NCBI GenBank assembly: GCA_019802505.1
Contig: JAFMOC010000072.1
Coordinates: 1,080,501-1,144,500, forward strand
From: Corydoras sp. C115
Taxonomy: Eukaryota; Chordata; Actinopteri; Siluriformes; Callichthyidae
DNA length: 64,000 nt
Reading direction: 5' to 3'
Each line of letters begins with the position of its first letter. Positions within the stretch are counted from its first letter, which is position 1. The notes under the pieces are model-generated. The model worked only from the letters and a program-made list of their open reading frames with translations. It had not been told where the DNA came from and searched no databases. Positions 45,646 through 58,399 of the stretch are shown piece by piece. The position numbers and the translations under genes were made by a program.

Positions 45646-45992
45646 GGCGGCACGGTGGCTTAGTGGTTTAGCACGTTCGCCTCTCAGCGCTAGGGATTCC
45701 CGGTTCGAATCCCCATCTGGGTGGAGTTTCCATGTTCTCCCGGTGTCCGCGTGGGTTTCCTTCGGGTTCTCCGGTTTCCTCCCACAGTCCAAAAACATGG
45801 ATCAAGTTAATTGAGTTCTCTAAATTGCCCCATATAGAGTGTGTCTGTGTGAGTGAGTGAGTGTGTACCCAGCGATGGATTGGCGCCTTGTCCTGGGTCT
45901 ATCTGCCCAGCGCCCGAGACGTTCTCCCCTGGATGGGCATGGGGAACCCCACCGCGACCCTAATAGAGGATAAAGCGGGAGATAATGAATGA
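45646..45992 (+). repeat. SINE family A, complete, with TSD
   Basis: TSD ATATACACTTA at 45635-45645 and 45993-46003. Confidence 0.96.
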
Positions 45993-46150
45993 ATATACAC
46001 TTAGATCAGGCCTAATAAAAATAACACCTTTATGATGACAGCCATAGACTTAAAACTCCAAAGAAGAAGATAGCAATTTATGAAATGTAAACAAAATGGC
46101 TAGATGTACATTTAAAAAGAGTAAAGATACTATTTTAAAAACCCTAAGAA

Positions 46151-46455
46151 GAGGAGGCACAGTGGCATAGTGGTTAGCACATACTCCTTTCAGCGCTGGA
46201 GCTCCAGGTTAGAATTTCGATCTGGGTGGAGTTTCCATGTTCTCCCCATGTCCATGTGGCTTTTCCCCGGGTTCTCCACCTTCCTCCCACAGTACAAAGA
46301 CATGATGTATTGGCTGTTCTAAGTTGGCCTTATATAGTGTGTGAGTAAGAGTGTGTGCAATGCAATGGACCTCTTCTTGATGCATCTGCCCAGCACTCAA
46401 AACACTCTTCCCTTGATGGGCATTGGGAAATCCCTATGACCCCCTATGGCCCTAG
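46151..46455 (+). repeat. SINE family A, highly diverged
   Basis: Head GAGGCACAGTGGCATAGTGG. The core has many substitutions, so it is among the oldest copies. Confidence 0.75.
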
Positions 46456-46772
46456 TATGTATTGCGAGGAGGTCAAGATGATAAGATTAGATAAACACTA
46501 AAGCTCATAAAATCATTTTACAAATAATGCTAATATTTCAAATGTCACTCTTATGACAAGCTTAATTAAACAGAAATAAAAACCAATACAAATTTAATTA
46601 AAGACAATTTTGACACTACGATAACTTAATCACTTCTTCACATTTGAATGTCAGTCCTTTAGTATAAACATACTATACTTGTCATATACTTGTCGTAAGT
46701 GTTATATGGTTTGTGCTGGTTAATTCTCACATTATACATTAAAAATGTTATAAATGAACAGTTGAACAGGTA

Positions 46773-46938
46773 TGGCGGCACTGTGGCTTAGTGGTCAGCA
46801 CGTCCGCCTCTCAGCGCTAGGGATTCCCGGTTCAAATCCCAATCTGGGTGGAGTTTCCATGTTCTCGCCGCGTCCGCGTGGGTTTCCTCCGTGTTCTCCG
46901 GTTTCCTTACAGCGGAAGATAATGGATGGATGGATGGA
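46773..46938 (+). repeat. SINE family A, 3' body deleted
   Basis: Head and core join directly to AGCGGAAGATAATGGATGG. Confidence 0.88.
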
Positions 46939-46939
46939 C

Positions 46940-47160
46940 TTATAAGTGAGAGAACAAAACACATCAGTACTTAAGAAAGAACCAGTTACACTGTAGTATT
47001 ATTAAACCTGATTATTATATAATCTGGTTTTAAATCTAAATTCACCATCAGTTTTCTTTCATATCAAGTGCTTCCAGAAGAGGTTTTGAGTTGTTTCTTA
47101 AACATGCTGAATGTCTCAGGGTTCTGTATAGACGTTTCAGGTTTATTTAGTGTTGGCTTT
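46940..47160 (-). repeat. L2-type LINE 3' fragment with ORF end
   Basis: Reverse complement contains AATCAGGTTTAATAATAC and AAGAAACAACTCAAAACCTC, matching the L2 ORF2 end at 21171-21195. Confidence 0.6.
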
Positions 47161-48068
47161 TCTCCAACCATTTTTGTATAATTTCCAACATGAAAATCCT
47201 GGGGGTAGGTTTTAAGTCCATACATTGACCTCTTGGTATCTGTCTCTTGGTAACCTTATGTCTGTGGGCGCATTTGTCAGCTGTACTGACGTAATACTTA
47301 TCACCAAGCAACACTGCAGAAGTACAAAAGAAATTGTGTGCCACGTGTTCCACACAACGTATTCTGTAATGGTTTAATCCACTACTATACTACTGTCTTT
47401 GTTTTGTTTTTTTTTTGACTGAATGTGCAGGAGTCATGTCTAGAGTATGAGAACAGAATGTGAATGATTCTTCATTGTGTGCAGGAAAAAAGGCCAGTTG
47501 TGTTTAGAGAGAGACAGGCTGAAATACACCACCCACTCATATCAGCAGAGCTCGACGGGCCAAAGGGTTGTTTTGTCACAAAATCTGATATTTTTGTTTT
47601 GAGCTCTATTCATGCGACAAGATTCATGCATTTTTCATTAGAATGTGTCATCCGATTTCTGGACCACACCAAGGGACAATATTTGCTGAACCAGGCTATG
47701 TTTGTAACTATTGTTCTGTAGTGTGTGTTTGATTTGATCTAATCTAGGCCAAGGGTTTTTCTAATGAGGTTTATGGTGCACTCCTGTTATATAACACTAA
47801 AATACTCACACAAAGTCATATAATCGTCAACTCAACAAAGACTTGTAACAAGTATTTTAAACGGTTAATTATCAACTGAACATGACTTTAACAACTAAAA
47901 GTCCAAACAAAAGTCATAAAAGTTATGCAATAATTTAAAAATACATGTGTAATAATTTAATTAATAAAAACATACTAAAACGTGCAATATATTTCTCTCT
48001 TTTCTCTCAGTTAATTTTTTAAAGCCCTTTTTACATCACTTAATACTTTATTATTTTTCATAGTCTTT
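47161..48068. other. Unique spacer
   Basis: AT-rich. An 85-codon plus frame (47464-47721) shows no domain. Confidence 0.4.
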
Positions 48069-48080
48069 TTATTATAAATT

Positions 48081-48425
48081 CAATCATTCATTATCTCCCG
48101 CTTTTATCCCCTATTAGGGTCGCGGTGGGGTTCCCCATGCCCATCCAGGGGAGAACATTTCGGGCGCTGGGCAGATACACCCAGGACAGGGCGCCAATCC
48201 ATCGCTGGGCACACACTCACTCACACTGACACACTCTATATGGGGCAATTTGGAGAACTCAATTGACTTGATCCATGTTTTTGGACTGTGGGAGGAAACC
48301 GGAGAACCCGGAGGAAACCCACACGGACATGGGGAGAACATGGAAACTCCACCCAGATGGGGATTCGAATCGGGAATCCCTAGTGCTGAGAGGCAAACGT
48401 GCTGACCACTAATCCACCGTGCCGC
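48081..48425 (-). repeat. SINE family A, doublet 1 unit 1
   Basis: Complete. TSD TTATTATAAATT on both sides (48069-48080, 48426-48437). Confidence 0.96.
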
Positions 48426-48437
48426 TTATTATAAATT

Positions 48438-48767
48438 CATTCATTCATTCATTCATTCATTATCTCCCGCTTTATCCTCTATTAGGGTCGCGGTGGGGTT
48501 CCCCATGCCCATCCAGGGGAGAACATCTCGGGCGCTGGGCAGATAGACCCAGGACAGGGCGCCAATCCATCGCTGGTCACACACTCACTCACACAGACAC
48601 ACTCTATATGGGGCAATTTGGAGAACTCAATTGACTTGATCCATCTTTTTGGACTGTAGGAGGAAACCGGAGAACCCGGAGGAAACCCACACGGACACGG
48701 GGAGAACATGGAAACTCCACCCAGATGGGGATTCGAACCAGGAATCCCTAGTGCTGAGAGGCGAACC
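48438..48767 (-). repeat. SINE family A, doublet 1 unit 2
   Basis: 5' truncated (ends GAGGCGAACC). A third TTATTATAAATT follows at 48768-48779. Confidence 0.96.
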
Positions 48768-48779
48768 TTATTATAAATT

Positions 48780-48880
48780 ATATCTTGTAAATATGTTTAT
48801 ATATCTTTTATTATTTTTGATGCTGCTGTAATGTTTTGGCTTGTGGGATAATAAAAGGTGTTCTTATCTTGTAATCTAAT
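48780..48880 (+). repeat. Retroposon-like 3' end
   Basis: GATGCTGCTGTAATGTTTTG and GGGATAATAAAAGGTGTTC resemble a fish LINE tail. It hosts the SINE doublet. Confidence 0.4.
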
Positions 48881-49439
48881 TTTTAATTGATGAAGTGTTC
48901 TAACTTGATGCAACTTTACATTTTCACGTACTTAAATTTTAAGGTGAGCACATTTAATATTAGATACTTTTTTAAAATTTAAATTGTTATGGGACATGGC
49001 ATGATGACCCAGCCACATGAGACAGCACAGACTGTAGACATCACAGACATTTACCTTGGAGAGCGTGTACACAAAATAAACAAAAACAAAAAGAGAAAAT
49101 AGACATAAGGAGCTGGTTTAACTGTAGTGACACTGGGGGCATCTGTCCACCCTAGCCGCTTAAATAGCACTCTACTGGGACTGTCACTCAACTGCAAGAA
49201 GCAAAGAGTAAGCACAGGTTACTAACCCCTTGGAGATGTGTGACAGACACCACATGCTTGCCACATATCGCCTGGACATCTGATGGTGCTGTGCTGCCTT
49301 TAGACCCCCAGAATTTCTGTGCAACACCCCAGACCTGAACTAAAGAACAAGCCTTTTAATGCTTGACACTGAGACCCATAATTAACATTAGATGCATTCA
49401 ACTAAGGTTCAACTAAACTAAGGTTAAGGGACGTCTCTA
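48881..49439. other. Unique spacer
   Basis: No gene recognised. CATCTGTCCACCCTAGCCGC resembles 24213-24232. Confidence 0.4.
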
Positions 49440-49450
49440 ACCTTAATAAT

Positions 49451-49740
49451 CCATCCATCCATTATCTTCCGCTTTATCCTCTATTAGGGTCGCGGTGGGG
49501 TTCCCCATGCCCATCCAGGGGAGAACGTCTCGGGCGCTGGGCAAATACACCCAGGACAGGGTGCTAATCTATCGCTGGGCACACACACACACTCACACAG
49601 ACACAAACACACTCTATATGGGGCAATTTGGAGAACTCAATTGACTTGATCCATGTTTTTGGACTGTGGGAGGAAACTGGAGAACCCAAAAGAAACCCAC
49701 TGAGAGGCGAACGTGTTAACCACTAAGCCACCGTGCCGCC
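49451..49740 (-). repeat. SINE family A, doublet 2 unit 1
   Basis: GGATGG-tail type with a deletion near the B box. TSD ACCTTAATAAT (49440-49450, 49741-49751). Confidence 0.95.
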
Positions 49741-49751
49741 ACCTTAATAAT

Positions 49752-50105
49752 CATTCATTCATTCATTCATTATCTCCCGCTTTATCCTCTATTAGGGTCG
49801 CGGTGGGGTTCCCCATGCCCATCCAGGGGAGAACATCTTGGGCGCTGGGCAGATACACCCAGGACAGGGCGCCAATCCATCGCTGAGCACACACTCACAC
49901 ACTCAAACACACACTATATGGGGCAATTTTGAGAATTCAATTCACATGATCCATGTTTTTGGACTGTGGGAGGAAACCGGAGAACCCGGAGGAAACCCAC
50001 GCAGACACGGGGAGAACATGGAAACTCCACCCAGATGGGGATTCGAACCGGGAATCCCTAGTGCTGAGAGGCGAATGTGCTAAACCACTAAGCCACCGTG
50101 CCGCC
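49752..50105 (-). repeat. SINE family A, doublet 2 unit 2
   Basis: GAATG-tail type, complete. Third TSD copy CCTTAATAAT at 50106-50115. Confidence 0.95.
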
Positions 50106-50176
50106 CCTTAATAATCATGTTATAATAATATATATAAAAATAAAACTGGGAAAATGTGTCAATTATGTATTTATTT

Positions 50177-50376
50177 GGGGCGTGGTAGCTCAGTAGTTAA
50201 GGTGTTGGGCTATCAATCTGAAGGTTGTGTGTTCAAATCCCAAATCCACTCAAGTTACCCCTGTGGGTCCTTGAGCAAGGCCCTTAACCCCAATTACTCC
50301 AGGAATGCTTTGGTCAATACTGTGCTAACTTTGTAAGTCGTGTTGGATAAAAGTGCCTGCTAAATGACCAAATGTC
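50177..50376 (+). repeat. Family B SINE (L2-tailed), complete
   Basis: Head GGGGCGTGGTAGCTCAGTAG with A box, B box GTTCAAATCCC, tail GTAAGTCGTGTTGGATAAAA. Confidence 0.85.
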
Positions 50377-50555
50377 ATGTATTTGTATTTTTTTAATCTG
50401 CTTGTCCTGATTTAAAGTCAATCCCAGCAGCCATTATCATACCAATAACAAACAATACTTAGTGTATATCAGTATCAGTATATAAAAGACAAAACATCGG
50501 TTTCTTTTCACAAAAAAGTGAGAATGCTATTATTAAAACCTGACTGATGATAATG

Positions 50556-50609
<54 letters not shown>

Positions 50610-51053
50610 AAAACAGATGAAGAGAAAAAACAACAATTACATAATAGAGCTCTGTTTTTCATCCTGTTCCAAAGAGAGAGAGAGAGAGATAAGTATTGTA
50701 CTATATAGTTTTACCTAAGAATTGTCATTCTACATTATCCTTGAGAATAAATAAGCTTTACAAACATAACATGCGGTCTTACAAAAAAGGCAAAAATAAT
50801 AGGTTAGAAAGAAATTATATTTTGTAGCACATTTTAAGGTATATGTGTTGGAAAGGGCAATGATACAGGCATAGATTTTTGTGAATAGGATGCAGATTCT
50901 GGTGATCGGAAGTGTTGAACACACATGTTTAGGAAGCAATCTGAGTAATTATATGTTTAAGTGTCTGTATGACGAGTGTCCTCAGGCCTTCTGTGGCCAA
51001 AAATCATAATATAAGACACGATAGTTTTAATTAACATTATTAAAAACTAATGG
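50377..51053. other. Unique spacer with (GT)n-(GA)n
   Basis: (GT)n then (GA)n at about 50555-50608, and (GA)n at 50673-50689. No gene recognised. Confidence 0.5.
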
Positions 51054-51414
51054 GTGGCACGGTGGCTTAGTGGTTTAGTACGTTCTCCTCTCAGCGCTAG
51101 GGATTCCCGGTTCAAATCCCAATCTGGGTGGAGTTTCCATGTTCTCCCCGTGTCGGTGTGGGTTTCCTCCAGGTTCTTCGGTTTCCTCCCACAGTCCAAA
51201 AACATGGATTAAGGTCAATTGAGTTCTCCAAATTGCCCCATATAGAGTGTGTTTGTGTGTGTGACTGTGGGAGTGAGTGTGTGCCCAGCGATAGATTGGC
51301 GCCCTGTCCTGGGTGTATCTGCCCAGCGCCCAAAACGTTCTCCCCTGGATGGGCATGGGGAACCCCCCCTACCTACCCTCGTACAGGATAAAGTGGAAGA
51401 TAATGGATGGATGG
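51054..51414 (+). repeat. SINE family A, complete
   Basis: GGTCAATTGAG, GGGTGTATC and GGATGG tail mark the older type. Tail-to-tail with the next copy. Confidence 0.93.
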
Positions 51415-51451
51415 AAAAACAGTCAACAGGAAGGAAGTGCTTGTTGTTGAA

Positions 51452-51788
51452 CTTCCATCCATCCATCCATTATCTTCTTCTTTAATCCTGTTTTAGGGTC
51501 GCTGAGGGGGGGTTCCCCATGCCCATCCAGGGGAGAACGTTTCGGGCGCTGGCTAAGGCGCCAATCTATCGCTGGGAACACACTTACTAACACAGACACA
51601 CAGACACAAACACACTCTATATGGGGCAATTGGGAGCATTCAGTTGACCTTGAAATGTTTTTGGACTGTGGGAAGAAAAAGGAGGACCCGAAAAAAAAAA
51701 AAAAACCTACGTGCACACGGGGAGAACATGGAAACTCCACCCAGATTGGGATTCGAACACCGCTGAGAGGCGAACGTGCTAACCACTA
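51452..51788 (-). repeat. SINE family A
   Basis: A-run in the core at 51691-51705. Head lost after AACCACTAAT. Confidence 0.88.
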
Positions 51789-51873
51789 ATATTTTGAACA
51801 TTTAAATATTTAGAAGCTTCATCCCTTCAGGCACTTTTTCAGATTTACTTATTTTTGCTGATTGATAATCTGA

Positions 51874-52222
51874 AGGCGGCACGGTGGCTTAGTGGTTTAG
51901 CATGTTCTCCTCTCAGCGCTAGGGATTCCCGGTTCGAATCCCCATCTGGGTGGAGTTTCCATGTTCTCCCCGTGTCTGCGTGGGTTTCCTCCGGGTTCTC
52001 TGGTTTCCTCCCACAGTCCAAAAACATGGATCAAGTCAATTGAGGTCTCCAAATTGCCCCATATAGAGTGTGTCTGTGTGAGTGAGTGTGTGCCCAGCGA
52101 TGGATTGGCGCCCTGTCCTGGGTCTGTCTGCCCGGCGCCCAGGATGTTCTCCCCTGGATGGGCATGGGGAACCCCACCGCGACCCTAATAGAGGATAAAG
52201 CGGGAGATAATGAATGAATGAA
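51874..52222 (+). repeat. SINE family A, complete, with TSD
   Basis: TSD TGATAATCTGA at 51863-51873 and 52223-52233. Confidence 0.95.
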
Positions 52223-52233
52223 TGATAATCTGA

Positions 52234-52730
52234 GGTAATTGTAAAATTTATGGGAGGTTGTGCTGTTTTAGGTCCAGAGCCAAAGATAATTACAGGTAAT
52301 AATAGCATGGTTAGCAGTATTTATAGTTAATGTCCACATAAAGTCCTCACAATGAATGAAAGCAAAACCTTGTGTGTAGTGTGTAGCGTATGTGTGCACG
52401 TGTGTGAAATAAGAGATATTTTTCCTTGCCAGTGATAGGAAAGGGTTTGGGTTACGTCCATGTCTGTTAAGCTCTGGTTTCCAAGAATGACCTTGTCAGT
52501 GGGCCACTTTACCATCTATAATTTAGAATTAACCTGAACACCCAGTATTCCAGTGTGTACTTTTTAGCTTAGCACTTTCTCACCAGGAACAGTTGCTTTA
52601 ATTATCAAACTGTATCTAGACTTATTAGGCCAATCTTTGTAGTTTTGAGAACTACAAATTAAATCACTAGGAACCCAGAAAACTGTAAACGAACTGGTTA
52701 CAAACTAAATAATTTGCATGGTTCTGCAAA
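52234..52730. other. Unique spacer
   Basis: No gene recognised. Confidence 0.4.
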
Positions 52731-52742
52731 TCTGCAAATATA

Positions 52743-53100
52743 TTCATTCATTCATTCATTATCTCCCGCTTTATCCTCTATTAGGGTTGCAGTGGGGTTC
52801 CCCATGCCAATCCAGGGGAGAACGTCTCGGGCGCTGGGCAGATAGACCCAGGACAGGGCGCCAATCCATCGCTGGGTACACACTCACTCACACAGACACA
52901 CTCTATATGGGGCAATTTTTTGATAATTCAATTGACTTGATCCATGTTTTTGGACTGTGGGAGAAAAGAAAACGGGAGAACCTGGAGGAAACCCATGTAG
53001 ACACGGGGAGAACATGGAAACTCCACCCAGATGGGGATTCGAACCGGGAATCCCTAGCGCTGAGAGGAGAACGTGCCAACCACTAAGCCACCGTGCCGCC
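52743..53100 (-). repeat. SINE family A, complete, with TSD
   Basis: TSD TCTGCAAATATA at 52731-52742 and 53101-53112. Confidence 0.96.
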
Positions 53101-53112
53101 TCTGCAAATATA

Positions 53113-54673
53113 TGTGATTCACAAATGTGATGTGAATAGTAAAAATATTATTTATTTACAATATAGGTTTAATGTGCCAAATGGGAAAAGGATGATTAAC
53201 AGGAAATTAAAAAATTATATATATTAAAACATGTTAAACAAGTAAAAGTCTTAGAAATGTTTGTTTCAGGCTGCATTTCATTGGTTTCCCTTACTGAGCA
53301 ACACACAGAAAGCGTTGTCTGAAATGTTATATAAAACACTTCAATTGGTCACCAAAGAAGTAGACACTTATTGTATTTTAACTTTAGAAGGTAAAAAAAA
53401 GGTTATTCCATACAGAATTATTTAATGAAGCTTGTTTGATTTTCTAATTCAGTCAATTTAACAATATCTAGTATTTACAATGCACTGGTGGCCTATTAAG
53501 GTAACAAGCTTGCACTGCCAATTGCTCACTGTGATGCCCTTGAGCAAAAGCATTTATTAGAATTACTTAGAGTGCATTCTTTAATGATGTGTGTAAGTCT
53601 TTCTGGATGTGGACTTCTGCTAAATGCATTAAATGAAGGCTTAACTGAATAAGACACTATCTTTCAGAGAAGCGATAGAACACTTCGTTTAGACGGGAGA
53701 GTCAGACACGGGAATGTGTTTCTCCCAATACTCCGTTCTCAGCTATCCAATGTTCAGAGACTGTGATCTGACACATGACCTGCTGTGCCACTAATCATGG
53801 GCTCACTTTACTACTGCACCAACCTTGGACTTGGAGCTTTAAAGGCTATTTAAAGATTCAAAGTATCTGACACCTTCAATTATAATTGCATTCATTAGAT
53901 ATTAAAGTAAACTCATATCTTATGAGAATGCTTCAGTTCTTATGACTTACAATTGACTCAACCACCAGCAACTGGATTCTCCCAGCAACGAGTTGGAGAC
54001 TACAGCTCAAAGAAGCTCTTACATCAGTGCCCTGAGTATTTACCCTATGAGAGACGACCCCCCCTTATTCCGGCAATAGCTCATAATTTACCTCAGTGGA
54101 ATCCAGATGCGTTCACGTGCCAGCAGCCCTCCAGTTTCCTCGCCCGATAAGGCCAGTGACTCCTGAAAGAGTTAACACATGATTAACACGAAGGTGGTGA
54201 TTTCAACAGTGTGTCTGTCATTTAGGAAAGGCATCACTATGCAGGGTTCGCCTACTACACAGGCCTTAGATACCACCAAGGTCATCGTGGGGGTAGAATA
54301 GGGTAATACAATTTTTGTATTGAGTCTGTAATGAACTTGTGGAAATAGTGGTAAAATTTTACAAAGAATTGTCGGCTTAATATTATTCCATGATTATTGT
54401 GATGTGGAATATGAAGATCAATGAATGAAGTCAAAGTTTTGTCTCAATGAATTGTTCATTTTGAATTTATGAGCTCTTTCTTTATTCATTGCCACCTATT
54501 TTTGTAAGCATAGGTTTTATATTCACACCAGCGATATGAAGCAATTATGTAAAAGACAATTATGTAAAAGATACTATAATACTGTCATCACTCAGATCCA
54601 GTATCTGCCAAGGCATGGTATTAATAGTTATAAACACTGAACTGACTTACTGAAGAGAGAGAGAGCGCTAGAA

Positions 54674-54712
<39 letters not shown>

Positions 54713-55493
54713 CTTTTGCCATGGTCAGACTATGAGTCACTCAGCTGCTGTTAATCTTAAATCTTTCTGACGTTTGGGATCTGATTACATGCTTTCCTCT
54801 CTCTCAACACATCCATATATCGTTAAATCACATCTTATATCTTTCAAAGTATTTCTATTGACTTATTTGATTAAAATAACCGTATCACTATCGTTGCCTA
54901 AACCTTAGCAAAATTCAACAATGTTAGACGACAACAAACAATGATTGGCGCCAAAAGCTACCCAATAAAAGTGGAGGCAGCACATATATTTGAGGATGAC
55001 TGACATATGTCTGCTTTTTATCCAAACCAAAATCCAGTAAACAACCAAATTAGGCAAATAAATCCATTGTAAGTGCAAGATCCTTTTATAAACACACTCT
55101 CGCATGCACATAAACAAACCGGGACCTTGGAAATTATGAAAGAGGAGACATTCACATTGTTGGATGAGTAGGGGAAGTTGGGGGGGGAACAGAGAGGATC
55201 CCACGCCTTTGATTCCATGTGTCTTGGCTCTGTGTTATCGTCCTGCTTCTGTCCGTTCTGTCGACGTACCATTTTTAATTTAACATCTACAAAGGTTAGA
55301 AACATAGCATGCATACTCAGCTCTATTTTACCTCTTTTTTTGTAATTTGTATTCACCTCGCTTTGGGACTCCAATAATTCCAAAACCTGATTATTCAAAA
55401 ACATATCACTTTGAAATAATTACTACACCTCAAATTAGCTTAAAAAATATATTATTATAGAGAATAATTATTAAATAATAATAAATAATAACT
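53113..55493. other. Unique spacer, 2.4 kb
   Basis: Contains (GT)n at about 54681-54710. Open frames at 53953-54150 (+) and 55018-55404 (-) have exon-like amino-acid composition, but I recognise no family. See the findings. Confidence 0.4.
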
Positions 55494-55680
55494 TTCCATC
55501 CATCCATTATCTTCCACTTTATCCTCTACTAGTGTCCCAGGAGCGGGGGAGGGTTCCCCATACCCATCCACTGGAGAACGATTCGGGAGCTGGGCAGATA
55601 CACCCAGGCCAGGGAGCCAATCTATCACTGGGCACACACTCTCTCATACAGACACACACACAAACACACACTGAGCTACC
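55494..55680 (-). repeat. SINE family A, 3' half, inverted pair
   Basis: Runs from GGATGG tail to the CACA region, then breaks into GAGCTACCACACCCA. Confidence 0.8.
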
Positions 55681-55689
55681 ACACCCAAT

Positions 55690-55855
55690 TCAAGGTCAAT
55701 TAGATACTTTAAATTGCCCCATATAGTATGTGCTTGTGTGAGTGAGTGTGTGACCAGCGATAAATTGACGCCCAAAGCGTTCTCCCCAAGATGGGAATAG
55801 GAAACCCCCCCCTGCAACCCTAATAGAGGATTAGGCAGAAGATAATAAATAAATG
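55690..55855 (+). repeat. SINE family A, 3' half, inverted pair
   Basis: TTCAAGGTCAATTAGATAC to the tail. With the preceding half it forms a foldback with both tails outward. Confidence 0.8.
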
Positions 55856-56205
55856 GGCACGGGGGCTTAGTGGTTTAGCACGTTCTCCTCTCAGCGCTAG
55901 GGATTCCCGGTTCCAATCCCCATCTGGGTGGAGTTTCCATGTTCTCCCCGTGTCCGCGTGGGTTTCCTCCGGGTTCTCCGGTTTCCTCCCACAGTCCAAA
56001 AACACGGATCAAGTCAATTGACTTCTCCAAATTGCCCCATATAGAGTGTGTCTGTGTGAGTGAGTGTGTGCCTAGCGATGGATTGGCGCCCTGTCCTGGG
56101 TCTATCTGCCCAGCGCCCGAAACGTTCTCCCCTGGATGGGCATGGGGAACCCCACCGCGACCCTAATAGAGGATAAAGCGGGAGATAATGAATGAATGAA
56201 TGAAT
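55856..56205 (+). repeat. SINE family A, complete
   Basis: Directly follows the previous tail. Young type. Confidence 0.94.
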
Positions 56206-57618
56206 AATAAATAAATGAATAGATGTATTGTGGATTTCCCATTTGAAATTGCCATGTTTCATTTACGCATTGTCGGTTTTTGCGTAAGCTGTTCTGTATT
56301 AATTCTGTATTTTTCGGAATCATCTGCCAACCACAAGTACAAACTGTAATGATAATTCATTCTTTTTAACTTGAATCTTACCAAGCAGGTGTCTACATAG
56401 TTCCTTATCATTTGTTGCACCTAGGCCAAAGTATTTTACACAGTATTTTACACACGGCAAGTTGTGTATTGTATGAAATGCATCATATTGCTAAGTGAGT
56501 GTAGAGAGCGATAATACTGATGATTTGTATTTTGCATCACAGATGTGACCCTCATTGTAATCCAATAATGTACAGCAAACATTTCCAGGTGTGTTTGCCT
56601 CCATGCTACCAAATGTATGGTTTTGTAATATACCACTAGGTTTCAGTGTGTTTACAAATCTTTGGTGCTGTCTTATCCACAGCATTAAATAACTGCCCTT
56701 ATCCTGCGCTTAGAGAATTTAGCTCTTAAAGCTTTTTGTTGGGAATTGGCCATGTTTATATTTAAATAGAGCCTCTGCTTTGGCAGACATAGGCATTTCT
56801 GGCGTTAAGCCTCTCTGTGTCAGCCCACCTCCCTCGCAAAGCAACTGTTTTTCCTCAACCAGGTCAGTTATGCTTCTTAACACTATGTCCTGCTTCTGAA
56901 AGCAGAGCCTGCAATCGCTTCTTTCATGTTCTCTGTTGTTTCGAAGTATGAAATGCATGGTGTGGATTGCTCTGTGCAAAGTGCTATGTGTTCCAAATTG
57001 CAATGACAAGGATAAAAGAACACCCTGTTAGAGCCAAGCGACATGTTCTTCATCTGTTCTGCATTCTGGGATACTTGTACAAACTTATATAAGTTCTTAA
57101 AGATGTTTATAAAACGTAATACAAACAAGAATCTGTGATAAACATGGTATATCATCACAAACCTATATTTAGCTGAAGAAAAGAACAAAATCTGTCCAGA
57201 TGCATGTTTAGTATAAGAAAAAAAATATATATTTTTTTTTTACCACAGAATACTAAATTGGATGTGGAATTTTTGTACGTTTTAGCTTGATACAAGACTT
57301 GAGACAAGACAGTCGATAGGCACTTTTTTCTGATTCTCCTTGTCATAATGCCCCATCCATTTTCAATAGAACATAAATCTAGTTTATCGTTAGGTCAGTG
57401 AAGCCATACACCCTGTATGAGAACAAGCCGATGTAGCACATAGAGATTAAGGCCTTTAATTATCCTAAAATTACATTGGACAAGACCTCAGCCTAATGCG
57501 GGATATATCTTTCTGAAATCTAAAAAGATATATCTTTGCTTCAAACTTAAACATGTGCAAATTAGCAAATTATTCATCCTTTGGGGACTGATGTACCCCA
57601 TACAATAACAGATGTTGG
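56206..57618. other. Unique spacer, 1.4 kb
   Basis: No gene recognised. Overlapping 96-101-codon minus frames at 56719-57188 lack any domain. Confidence 0.4.
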
Positions 57619-57626
57619 TCATTACA

Positions 57627-57969
57627 TTCATTCATTCATTCATTATCTTCAGCTTTGGGTTCCCATGCCCATCCAGGGCAGAATATGTCGGGCACTGGTG
57701 GATGCACCAAGGACAGGGTGCCAATCTATTGCTGGGCACACTCACTCACACACACACACACACACACATAAACACACTATATGGGGCAATTTAGAGCATT
57801 TAATTTACCTTGAATCTATGTTTTTGGACTGCGGGAGGAAACCGGAGAACCTGCAGAAAACCCATATGAACACAGGGAGAACATGGAAACTCTACCCAGA
57901 TTGGGATACGAGCCTTGAGCTCCAGCGCTGAGAGGCGAGCGTGCTAACCACTAAACCACGGTGCCTCCC
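57627..57969 (-). repeat. SINE family A with TSD
   Basis: TSD TCATTACA at 57619-57626 and 57970-57977. 3' body deletion. Confidence 0.92.
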
Positions 57970-58348
57970 TCATTACAGAACTCTGTAACTTTAATTCTTT
58001 TCTTGAGGGAACTTTTTTGTGTAACATTCTTTAACAAGCTGGCTAAGTCGAAATAACTGTTTTAAATAACTAACTAAGCTGCATTTAATTTTAGTTTGTT
58101 AGTATAATATGTTCTTTATAGTTTGTACTTCATGGCCAAAAAAATAACAGACCTCTCTATTCGCTGAGGCAGTGTAACAGAATAAATACTGAATTGCTCT
58201 ACACAGTAGCTCTTACACTGTGTCACCAAATGTTTGATTTACTCCTGACCTCCCAGTATTTCACACATTTTGCTCTTGCTTCCCCTCTGGTGCTTTTTTT
58301 CTTACTAATTTTTCTTACTAATTGCAAAACAGTGACTGCTGCAATAAA

Positions 58349-58351
58349 CTA

Positions 58352-58393
<42 letters not shown>
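58349..58393. repeat. (AAT)n microsatellite
   Basis: About 15 AAT units at the edge of the following repeat. Confidence 0.92.
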
Positions 58394-58399
<6 letters not shown>

